In this document: positions 19,350 through 27,412 of the stretch, one piece after another
Position numbering within the stretch: position 1 is the stretch's first letter
Layout: every line of letters starts with the position of its first letter
DNA from: JAISFI01 sp031553775
GTDB lineage: Bacteria; Bacteroidota; Bacteroidia; Bacteroidales; Azobacteroidaceae
DNA: 64,000 bases
Direction: 5' to 3'
Assembly (NCBI GenBank): GCA_031553775.1
Contig: JAVBLA010000014.1
Location: 1 to 64,000 of the forward strand
Position numbers and translations under genes: made by a program
The notes under the pieces: generated by a model
The model's input: the letters and a program-made list of their open reading frames with translations, nothing else
What the model was told of the DNA's origin: nothing
Databases searched by the model: none

Positions 19350-22300
19350 TTATTTCACAATAAATTTCCCTCTCAAATCTCTGTTCTCAACACCTATATG
19401 TGCAATATACATTCCTCTCGACAGATGATAAGTAGTGATGATATCTGAGTTCTTCTGATGCGATCTCAATACCCCCGAAGGATCATAGATCCGGATGTCC
19501 GAAGCAATACCGGCACCAATTGTAACCGATTCACCCATATTGACAACCGAGGGATGAAGACCGGCTGAAGCCAGGGATAGCATCTTCAGATTTGTATTAT
19601 CTTCAACATTGGTTTCCTTTGTCAAACGGATATCTCTTGATGAGAATCCGAGAGACAGTTCATATTTTCCTTCATCCACTACGAAAGTATTTTTGTCTAT
19701 ATCAAAATAGGAAAACGCATCTTTCGACAGATACATCGTCACCACCTGGCTTTCACCCGGTTCCAGATAAACCTTTCTGTATGCCTTCAACTCTTTTTGA
19801 GGACGTTCTACCGGAGAGCCATCTTTTTTCCCGACATACAACTGCACTACCTGTGCTCCCGCTACGCCACCCGTATTCTTCAGTTCGCAGGTGACTTTTA
19901 ATAAAGCGTTGTTTTCTGTTGTTTCTTCACTGGTGAGTTGAGACAGGTTGAAAGTCGTGTAAGATAAACCGTAACCAAACGGATACTGTACTGTGCGGCC
20001 CAACTTGTCATAGCCACGATAACCCATAAAGATTCCTTCCGTAAACCGTACATGTTTATCTCCGTCGCTATCGTAATAGGAGTTATAAACCGGATTGTCA
20101 CTCCATTTCTTTTCAAATGTGACCGGTAATTTGCCGGATGGATTCACATCTCCAAACAGTATCTCTGCCAAAGCAGTACCACCTTCCTGACCGGCATACC
20201 ATGCCCACAACAGTCCTTTCAGCGAGGGTTCCCACGATTGCATTTCAACATTTCCTCCCGCATTGACTACTGCGATTACCGGTTTCTGGCTTTGGATGGC
20301 TTTTGCAATAAGGGCTTTTGAGTACGATGGCAATTCGAAGGAGCGGTCGCCTGCTTCGGCTTCCGAACTCGAGTCATGACCGATGCAGGCAATAACAGCA
20401 TCAGCTGCATTCAATGTAGTCAGGAAGTAATCGCCGGCACCGGTTTTTGACCAGTAAAAGTCAATAATCGCTGCACCGCCACCCTGGTAATATTCCACCT
20501 TGATCTGGTATTTGCTGCCAGCCGTCAGGGTCTGTTTATAAGTTTTATATCTTTCCTGCCCGTCGTTCCAATCATCGATCACTTTCGTGTCATTGATATA
20601 CAACCGGAAACCGTCGTCACCACCCAGGGTAAAGGTATACTCGCCACTTTCCTCCGGGCGTAACTCTCCCGTCCAACGAACACTGTAGTTTCCGGTACCG
20701 ATACCAGATACACCGGTGCCTGTCTGGAAGTTAAAATCGATCTTCTTGTCGGTACGCGTGCCTGTGGCAGTACCCTGCAGACTGGTATTATTGAAATATT
20801 CTCCCTTGAATCCTTTTTCATTTGATCCTGTAGAGGTATACATTACCCGGTCCATATGATCGTACTCGTCGATATAGCTTACTTCGATGCCCTTTTTAGC
20901 TCCTAAAGCGGCGATACCGTCATAGAAGCTGACATAATGGATCGGATCTACACGCCCGCTGCCGCCACCGGTAACATAGCGGCCGGAATTTCTTCCTACA
21001 ACAACCACTTTTTTTATTTTATCTGATTTCAGAGGAAGAATATTATTCTCGTTTTTCAGCAGTACCATCCCTTCTCGGGCTACTTTCAGTGCAGCTTGAG
21101 AAGTATAAGGATTATCCAGGGGGATCGACGGATCAGTTTGTACTTTGTCCATAAAGCCGAAGCGAATCATGGTTTCCAGGATATGGTATACTTTTTCATT
21201 GATTGTTTGCATGCTCAAACTGCCCTCCCTCAGGTAATACCGCAGGCTGTCAGGATTCATTTTTTCACCTCCGGCCATTTCAAGGTCAAGGCCCGCATTC
21301 GCTGCCGGAAGGCAGGCATGGGTGGAACCCCAGTCCGACATCAGGATACCTTGAAAGCCCCATTGGTCGCGAAGGACAGTACGAAGCAACCAGGGATCAT
21401 GTGTGGTCCATATACCGTTCAGCAGGTTATAACTGCTCATCACACTACCCACTTTCGCTTCCTGTACGGCTGCTTTGAATGCCGGAAAATAGATTTCATT
21501 TAAGGTACGTTTATCTATATCTGAACTGATATAGTTCCGGTCGTACTCCTGAAAGTTCGCCGTAAAGTGTTTGATCACACCCATCACACCGTTATCCTGC
21601 AGACCTTTGATATAGCCTACTGCCGTGCGGGAAGTCAGGTAGGGGTCTTCTCCCATATATTCGAAGTTACGGCCACACATCGGAGCTCGGTGAATATTCA
21701 CACCTGGACCCAGCAGGATATTCACACCACGAGCGCGGCAATCCAGTGCAAGCGCTTCGCCGTAAGACCAGGCCAGGGGCTCGTTCCACGAGGCGGCCAG
21801 AAGCAGAGCACAGGGGTAAGCTGTCGATTCTCCCCAGGTGCCAAGGCCTTGAGGACCATCCGACATTTTCATCCTCGGAATGCCCAACCGGGGGATATCT
21901 CTGGTATACATCCAATCTACACCCCCCACATACGAGAGCTTTTCGCTTTTGGTCATCAAACGTACCAGGGTAGCGGCGCGTTCGGCAGATGTACCGGAAG
22001 TTCCCGGAACTTCGGGAGTAACTGCAGGGTTACCGGTAGGTGTCCCGAAAACCTGACAATTACCCAGTTGAACGGTGCTGCCTGCTTTGATGCTCGAAAC
22101 TTCCAGCATAAACGCAGTAAATTCTTTATCTGAACGAATATTGAATGTCAGGGTAGTATACCGCCCGGGAAAACTGATGTCGGTTCGTTCATCCAGTTCG
22201 ATCCAACCTTCTTCCGGGTTATAGCCGCTGAAACTCCAGAGTTTCGGATCCCGTTCGGGAGCATCATTGGCGGATGTAACAGAATAGGAACTGAATTTAT

Positions 22301-23384
22301 AGGCTTTATCCAATAGATATTGTACATAAAAACCGGTACCATCCGCACAATATTTGGTTTCCATTTTACGGTCAAACAGGCGCGTGAGGGTTTCACCGCT
22401 TTTGCCCAACGGAGAACCGGACAGTTGATTTGCGGGTGTCGTCCCGGCTGTGATATCGACAGGGAAAGGCAATGTGTTATCTACAAACGGGATACCGAAC
22501 AGTTGCCATTCGGCAATTTTTATATCGGTGCTGCCGGTTGCGGTCAGCCGGTAGTAACGGGCAGCATAGGTACTGGCATTGGTTGTATTCCGGGTATAGG
22601 CTAACAATGTAAGATCGCCCATGCCCACTAACTTATAAGATGCATAATTCAAGCGTTTCCAGGTACTTCCATCCGTTGAGTATTCCACTTTCCATGTATT
22701 CACAGAAACGCCTCTTCCCGCAGCAAGAAGCATGGAGGTGACTACCTTCGGCTCTTTACAATCAACAGTAATCGTGGTAGATGTTACTCCGGGTACTTCG
22801 TAATATGTTTGCTCATTATTATCTGTTAAAAATGCAAGGCTCGCATTGTTATGTTCGGCCGTGATAATGGCATCGTCTGTAAAATCAGAGGGATAAGCCA
22901 TGTTCACAGTGGACGGACGGGGTATAACCGTAGAGGTCCGGTAGATTTCAAATTTATCGAAGTTCGGGCCGTTTTCCTTTTCTGCACCAATACGTATTAC
23001 ATTGGTACCGGCATCCAGGTAAATAAAAGTAGAAGTGGTACTGGGTGGCGGAGCATTCCAGTCTTTAGAATCTTTTGACCAAAGCAGTTTCCGCTCGTAT
23101 TGGTTTACCTTCACGGAGAAGGGACGGGCGCTGCCCATGGAGTAGGCACGGAATTCATAGGTACCGGCCTGGGCAATCTCCACATTCTCATACAAATAGT
23201 AGGAATCTGTATTGATCAGAAAATCATGTACGTACTTGCCGCCGGAAAAACCGGAAACAGAGGATGTTTTCAAATCACCGAATAGTTTAGCATCTTCGGC
23301 TTCCAATATTATCGGGAATTGGGCCGAAGCGTATAAGTGGAAGAAGAGAAAGGTTAGAACGGAGACAAGTCGTATATGATTCAT
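19350..23384 (-). CDS. GH3 beta-glycosidase with CBM6-like, discoidin and PA14 domains, T9SS-secreted
   Basis: Start chosen at the ATG at 23384 (MNHIRLV), which gives a proper signal peptide ending ASAQ; an in-frame ATG 60 bases upstream would add 20 residues from the AT-rich leader. About 1344 aa. Seen: CBM6-like domain (23-155); two discoidin-like domains (160-450); GH3 N-terminal barrel (about 470-790) with the nucleophile in LMSDWG (about 681); GH3 C-terminal domain with an inserted PA14 domain (about 855-978) and acid/base glutamate in SSEAEAGDRS (about 1005); Fn3-like domain (about 1180-1250); short T9SS-type end (RIYDPSG, GKFIVK). Known: GH3 enzymes are mostly beta-glucosidases or beta-xylosidases, and the PA14 insertion is common. 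First gene of a probable operon with the protease and the six-hairpin GH. Its N-terminal cassette resembles that of the GH2 at 54149. Confidence 0.88.
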   Translation of the reverse strand: MNHIRLVSVLTFLFFHLYASAQFPIILEAEDAKLFGDLKTSSVSGFSGGKYVHDFLINTDSYYLYENVEIAQAGTYEFRAYSMGSARPFSVKVNQYERKLLWSKDSKDWNAPPPSTTSTFIYLDAGTNVIRIGAEKENGPNFDKFEIYRTSTVIPRPSTVNMAYPSDFTDDAIITAEHNNASLAFLTDNNEQTYYEVPGVTSTTITVDCKEPKVVTSMLLAAGRGVSVNTWKVEYSTDGSTWKRLNYASYKLVGMGDLTLLAYTRNTTNASTYAARYYRLTATGSTDIKIAEWQLFGIPFVDNTLPFPVDITAGTTPANQLSGSPLGKSGETLTRLFDRKMETKYCADGTGFYVQYLLDKAYKFSSYSVTSANDAPERDPKLWSFSGYNPEEGWIELDERTDISFPGRYTTLTFNIRSDKEFTAFMLEVSSIKAGSTVQLGNCQVFGTPTGNPAVTPEVPGTSGTSAERAATLVRLMTKSEKLSYVGGVDWMYTRDIPRLGIPRMKMSDGPQGLGTWGESTAYPCALLLAASWNEPLAWSYGEALALDCRARGVNILLGPGVNIHRAPMCGRNFEYMGEDPYLTSRTAVGYIKGLQDNGVMGVIKHFTANFQEYDRNYISSDIDKRTLNEIYFPAFKAAVQEAKVGSVMSSYNLLNGIWTTHDPWLLRTVLRDQWGFQGILMSDWGSTHACLPAANAGLDLEMAGGEKMNPDSLRYYLREGSLSMQTINEKVYHILETMIRFGFMDKVQTDPSIPLDNPYTSQAALKVAREGMVLLKNENNILPLKSDKIKKVVVVGRNSGRYVTGGGSGRVDPIHYVSFYDGIAALGAKKGIEVSYIDEYDHMDRVMYTSTGSNEKGFKGEYFNNTSLQGTATGTRTDKKIDFNFQTGTGVSGIGTGNYSVRWTGELRPEESGEYTFTLGGDDGFRLYINDTKVIDDWNDGQERYKTYKQTLTAGSKYQIKVEYYQGGGAAIIDFYWSKTGAGDYFLTTLNAADAVIACIGHDSSSEAEAGDRSFELPSYSKALIAKAIQSQKPVIAVVNAGGNVEMQSWEPSLKGLLWAWYAGQEGGTALAEILFGDVNPSGKLPVTFEKKWSDNPVYNSYYDSDGDKHVRFTEGIFMGYRGYDKLGRTVQYPFGYGLSYTTFNLSQLTSEETTENNALLKVTCELKNTGGVAGAQVVQLYVGKKDGSPVERPQKELKAYRKVYLEPGESQVVTMYLSKDAFSYFDIDKNTFVVDEGKYELSLGFSSRDIRLTKETNVEDNTNLKMLSLASAGLHPSVVNMGESVTIGAGIASDIRIYDPSGVLRSHQKNSDIITTYHLSRGMYIAHIGVENRDLRGKFIVK

Positions 23385-23422
23385 TTGTAAATAATTGAAA
23401 ATTGAAAATTGAGAATTGAAAA

Positions 23423-23461
23423 TTATTAAATTGGCAAAGGCCAATTTAATAACATGTTATT
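23423..23461 (-). promoter_or_regulatory. Perfect 13-bp hairpin and overlapping 14-bp palindrome upstream of GH3
   Basis: TTATTAAATTGGC (23423-23435) pairs perfectly with GCCAATTTAATAA (23440-23452) around a four-base loop. It overlaps the perfect palindrome AATAACATGTTATT (23448-23461). Both lie 39-77 bp upstream of the chosen GH3 start. Between them and the start is an AT-rich tract of repeated ATTGAAA/ATTGAGA words. The palindrome could be an operator and the hairpin an RNA leader element; neither is proven. Confidence 0.45.
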
Positions 23462-23483
23462 TGGGGTTCTTTAGTGAATTAAT

Positions 23484-23530
23484 GATGTGCCAATAGTGAG
23501 AATATCTAAAAAATCAACTATTGACACATC
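23484..23530 (-). terminator. Hairpin downstream of the DUF4886-GLUG gene
   Basis: A 14-pair stem (23484-23497 with 23117-like arm at 23517-23530) has one mismatch, which becomes G-U in minus-strand RNA. It starts 17 bp after the stop codon at 23547. There is no U-tract after it, so it may stabilise the 3' end or act in processing instead of being a classical terminator. Confidence 0.5.
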
Positions 23531-23546
23531 CTCATAACCGTATTAA

Positions 23547-26500
23547 TTACGGATTCATTACTTTCATTACCGAGCCGGTTCCATTGGCAACGATTTTAAG
23601 GATATACAATCCTTTTGCCGGTAAAGAACAGGTGTATTCTCCGGTGGCTTTTCTTTCGGAGATTAATTGTCCGTGAATGTTATACAGTATTACTGCCGTA
23701 TTTGCGTCCAGACCGGAAACAGTCAACACATTGTCTGAAACACGGATATTGTACAACTCCGAAACAATCCGTTCTCCCATAGAAGAATTCTGCTGCTGCC
23801 ATTTCAGGATCGGATAAGCATCTACGATAGTCCAGACATCTGTAAAATCCCAGTGCAAGGTTCCTGTATAGAAAGTTTTCGACATGGCATCGGCATCGTT
23901 CGGGAGGTTCAACCCGTTACGGTTATACGCAGTACCGTCTGCAATAGTTTGAGAACCGACTAATGTGGTGCTGATGGAATAATTATTATTGAACTTAGCG
24001 AAACTTTCGCGTCCACTCCAACTGCAAATACGGAAAGGGGTTCCTCCTTTGATAGACGTTGCCAGATTCAAGCAATTTTCGATATATACATTTCCATCTC
24101 TATCTATCAGTCCCACCATAGAACCGACATGACCACCTGCGGAAAGCGTTCCTGTATAGTAACAATTCTTAACGGTGGCTCCTCCTTCAAAAGTAGCCGC
24201 TGTAATTCCGGACGACTGATGTTCCCGGGCCTTAATGGTCGCAGAAATGTAGCAGTTTTCGATAATTGCTCCCGACTTTGCATAACCGGCAATTCCGGCG
24301 GCCCTGTCTCTTGCTTCAATAGAACTGTTGGCAACATAACAGCGTGATATTGTGCCTCCTTCCATAATACCGGCAAATCCTGCGATATTGTCGTATCCAT
24401 TGAAAGACAGTCCTTCTAATCCTAAATCTTTGACTGTTGCATCTTTTGTTTTCCTGAACAATCCGATAAGCGATGTTCCGGTATTTTCATATTTGAGACC
24501 TTTGATTACATGTCCTTTTCCATCAAAAGTTCCTGTAAACGGCTCGTTTTCAGAACATAATCCTGCAAAACCAACACCAGTCATATCTATATCCCCGGCA
24601 AGTTCAAAAGTCAAGGTCGGATTAGCAGTCACCAATGGTAAATCTCCCGAAGCAGAAATCTTAATCGCACCTGTCGGTATTAGTTTTATACGTAAAACAC
24701 CATTTGTCAATTCATAATCCGTGCTCTGAGCAGAAATCGTAATATCGGCATCTTCCGGAGCATTGATTGAACCTGTTACCGTTGCAATATTATTGACAAT
24801 ATTTAATTTAGAATTACTTCCTGTAAAATTCAGGTCGAGTCCTCTGAGCGACTTGATTTCCTTCAGATCGATTGTATTGCCGGTTTGCAAAGCATATATA
24901 TCTTTCACATTTGTCAATTGAACTTTCACTGGTTTTTGCTGTATCTTCAGCACGGGATAACCGGCCTCCAACATTTCCCAGGTCTGATCAAAATCCCAGC
25001 CTAAATCGTTTTGATAGAACGCTTTGGTTTTTGCTTTTGAAGCAGTAACATCTGTTCCGTTTTCAGCAGTAACATTCGCACTACCCGAATCCGTAAAAGT
25101 ATGAGTAGACAAGGCATAATTATTGGTGAATGTTGCATTAGCCGTGCCGTTGATACTGGCAATCCGGTAACGGGCACCACAATTTACTTCCTCAGCCAGA
25201 TTCACGCAGTTTTGTATCGTAAGGGCAGATGCATTATTTTTTAAGGCTACGATACCACCTGCACGATTAGAATTCTTCACTGTCAATAAACCGGAGAAAT
25301 AACAGTTGGCAATACGTCCAGCAGGATCACTTCCTTCAGATACACCAACAAGACCACCACCCTGAAATTCTCTCGAATAAACGGTTGACGAAGAATAACA
25401 GTTTTGAATCAACCCACCGCCATTGTCACCGCGTTCCAATTGTCCGGCCAAAGAGCCAACATGATCACGGCCTTCAATATAACTGTTAGAGATATAACAA
25501 TTCTCAATAGTACCACCCTGTATTTTACCGGCAAATCCGCCGACATTGGCATTTCCGTTAATTGAAGCATTTTCAATTCCTAAATTTTTAATCGTTCCGC
25601 TCAAATGCCTGAACAAACCAATCTGTTCGGTAGATGCATCATTTATCTTAATGCCCCGGATCACGTGATTATTTCCATTGAAAGTTCCACTATAAACAGA
25701 AACTAAATTTGCCGCCGTCCAGTCTCCCGATACGGTAATATCATTCAACAGGATGTAATTATTCGAATTGATCTGGGTAGCCGCCATTCCAACCAGGTCG
25801 GCCTCTGATTTAAGTTCTATTGGTTTATCGAGATCTTCGTTGTCGTCAAAATCACCATTTTGATATTCCCGAGCTACAATCTGCAAGGCGTTAATATAAT
25901 AGAAACTATTAACGTTGTTGTTATTCGGACCTGCGCTGACAGTCAACTTTATTTCACCCTTGGCATTCGGTTTGATTGCTTTCACAAAAGCAAGTACAGA
26001 AGTATTGTTTGCCGCATTTACAAAAGTGCGCTTTCTGTTTTCTCCAAATAATAGGTGTTGGGTTTCGCGGTTATCACTGGAACCTTGTCTGGAAGAGAAA
26101 ATATAGAAGTCGTATACTAAATTTTTATTCAGGTGAGAGAACATAAATCCTCCTGTAGGCTGAATTGTCCGATTCTCAAAATTTCCTTTGGAATAACCCC
26201 ATAAGCTCGACTTAGAAACATCTTCCGGCATATTCAAAGAAGTAGTGGTAGATGTTGCCCCTGCTGTATTGGCTTCATTAAAGTCGTCATCCAGCATAAC
26301 AATCATTTCAGTATCACTTCCTCCGGTATCTTTTAGACCGAAAACATATTTATTAGTTAGTGCCACACTATTCCAACCGGTAGCAGTTGTGATACTCCCC
26401 ATGTTAATTTTTATGGGAGCAAGCGGAACAATTGTATTGTCACCGGTATATCCCATATTACTCATAGAAGTAACAGCATTCGGGGTAGTTACGGCAGCAT

Positions 26501-27299
26501 GGGCCGAATGTTGAGCTACCAATGCTTCGATTTCACTTACAGTTGAAGGACGGTAGGTATTACCCACCGGGCTTTTTCCGGTAAAAACTTCTAACCAGGT
26601 ACAAGCAGCGGTATAGCGACCTAAACCATAAGTCAGGTGATAACCATCGCGATTGAATATATCTCCCAGGAAACTGCTTCTTCCATTTTGAATAGCAGTT
26701 CCTGCAGGAATCAGGATTTCGAGTTCGCTGTGATTAGCCATTGCCGTGTTTGTAGCAGTAACAATGGCTTGAAACATAGTGGTCTGATTATTATTATAGT
26801 TAGCAAATCCGCTATGAGTAGAGTCTTTGGCATACGCCCAGGTACGGTGTATGGCATATTTCACCAACGGATTTGTCGCTTTTGCTTTTACATAATTCAG
26901 TAGATAACCCAACCAGGGTTCATAAGTATTGGGAAGTCCAGAATCCTGGCTTACCTGTTGGAAAGTAATATAATCCCAAGCCTCATCGAGTATACAGTAT
27001 TCGAGTGTTTTGCCGGTATTGTTGGTCCTGACTCCATTTACCACTTTACGGTATTCAAAATCGGCGATATTGTTATTTACCACGTTCCAGTGAGATTCAA
27101 ATCCCTGTCCGCCACGATAAGCATTTCCGATAATCAGTTTATCTCCATTTTTTTCGGCAAGTTCGTATAAATATTGTTCTACGGCATCTTCCGAGAAGCT
27201 ATTACCGATAGCCAATATCCGGATATCCTTTCCATAAAGGGAAACAGAAATAATAAAAAAGGAAAGGATTAAGATGATGTAAGATTTTGCGTTCTTCAT
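23547..27299 (-). CDS. DUF4886 (SGNH-like) protein with GLUG repeats and T9SS sorting domain (1250 aa)
   Basis: Seen: signal peptide (about 1-23); DUF4886/SGNH-like domain (23-280) with ILAIGNSFS as block I and a D-x-x-H pair in DGYHLTY, so catalytic residues look present; a diverged copy of the module found in the giant SGNH proteins (about 293-476, ending YYINALQIV); a first GLUG-repeat block (about 493-783); an Ig-like linker; a second GLUG block (about 886-1166); T9SS-type sorting domain ending in a VMKVMNP-like tail. GLUG repeats recur as N-(I/C)-x-G-x-x-x-V-G-G-(L/I)-(V/A)-G and probably form a right-handed beta-helix or solenoid. Inferred: surface-exposed esterase with an extended binding stalk. 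The GLUG part is paralogous to the next gene upstream, which lies 113 bp away. Confidence 0.8.
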   Translation of the reverse strand: MKNAKSYIILILSFFIISVSLYGKDIRILAIGNSFSEDAVEQYLYELAEKNGDKLIIGNAYRGGQGFESHWNVVNNNIADFEYRKVVNGVRTNNTGKTLEYCILDEAWDYITFQQVSQDSGLPNTYEPWLGYLLNYVKAKATNPLVKYAIHRTWAYAKDSTHSGFANYNNNQTTMFQAIVTATNTAMANHSELEILIPAGTAIQNGRSSFLGDIFNRDGYHLTYGLGRYTAACTWLEVFTGKSPVGNTYRPSTVSEIEALVAQHSAHAAVTTPNAVTSMSNMGYTGDNTIVPLAPIKINMGSITTATGWNSVALTNKYVFGLKDTGGSDTEMIVMLDDDFNEANTAGATSTTTSLNMPEDVSKSSLWGYSKGNFENRTIQPTGGFMFSHLNKNLVYDFYIFSSRQGSSDNRETQHLLFGENRKRTFVNAANNTSVLAFVKAIKPNAKGEIKLTVSAGPNNNNVNSFYYINALQIVAREYQNGDFDDNEDLDKPIELKSEADLVGMAATQINSNNYILLNDITVSGDWTAANLVSVYSGTFNGNNHVIRGIKINDASTEQIGLFRHLSGTIKNLGIENASINGNANVGGFAGKIQGGTIENCYISNSYIEGRDHVGSLAGQLERGDNGGGLIQNCYSSSTVYSREFQGGGLVGVSEGSDPAGRIANCYFSGLLTVKNSNRAGGIVALKNNASALTIQNCVNLAEEVNCGARYRIASINGTANATFTNNYALSTHTFTDSGSANVTAENGTDVTASKAKTKAFYQNDLGWDFDQTWEMLEAGYPVLKIQQKPVKVQLTNVKDIYALQTGNTIDLKEIKSLRGLDLNFTGSNSKLNIVNNIATVTGSINAPEDADITISAQSTDYELTNGVLRIKLIPTGAIKISASGDLPLVTANPTLTFELAGDIDMTGVGFAGLCSENEPFTGTFDGKGHVIKGLKYENTGTSLIGLFRKTKDATVKDLGLEGLSFNGYDNIAGFAGIMEGGTISRCYVANSSIEARDRAAGIAGYAKSGAIIENCYISATIKAREHQSSGITAATFEGGATVKNCYYTGTLSAGGHVGSMVGLIDRDGNVYIENCLNLATSIKGGTPFRICSWSGRESFAKFNNNYSISTTLVGSQTIADGTAYNRNGLNLPNDADAMSKTFYTGTLHWDFTDVWTIVDAYPILKWQQQNSSMGERIVSELYNIRVSDNVLTVSGLDANTAVILYNIHGQLISERKATGEYTCSLPAKGLYILKIVANGTGSVMKVMNP

Positions 27300-27335
27300 A
27301 AGTTTTACTTTAATTTTTGAATTTGAAGAAAGCTA

Positions 27336-27371
27336 AAGAAGGTGTATTTTCAGTATTTAACACACCTTCTT
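27336..27371 (-). terminator. Hairpin downstream of the 886-aa GLUG gene
   Basis: AAGAAGGTGT (27336-27345) pairs with ACACCTTCTT (27362-27371) over 10 bp with a 16-base loop. It sits about 42 bp past the stop at 27413 and lacks a clear U-tract, so it may only attenuate transcription into the DUF4886-GLUG gene. Confidence 0.4.
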
Positions 27372-27412
27372 CAGCATTTCTGCATTTATTACCCGTTTAT
27401 TACATCAGAATA

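Noticed and set aside
21567..22133. Plus-strand 188-codon ORF opposite GH3
   Set aside because: Shadow of the conserved GH3 N-terminal region; composition is atypical and no homology is recognisable.
23385..23425. ATTGAAA/ATTGAGA tract considered as a recombination site or insertion remnant
   Set aside because: Short degenerate AT-rich words are common in intergenic DNA of this phylum; no flanking duplication or transposase remains.
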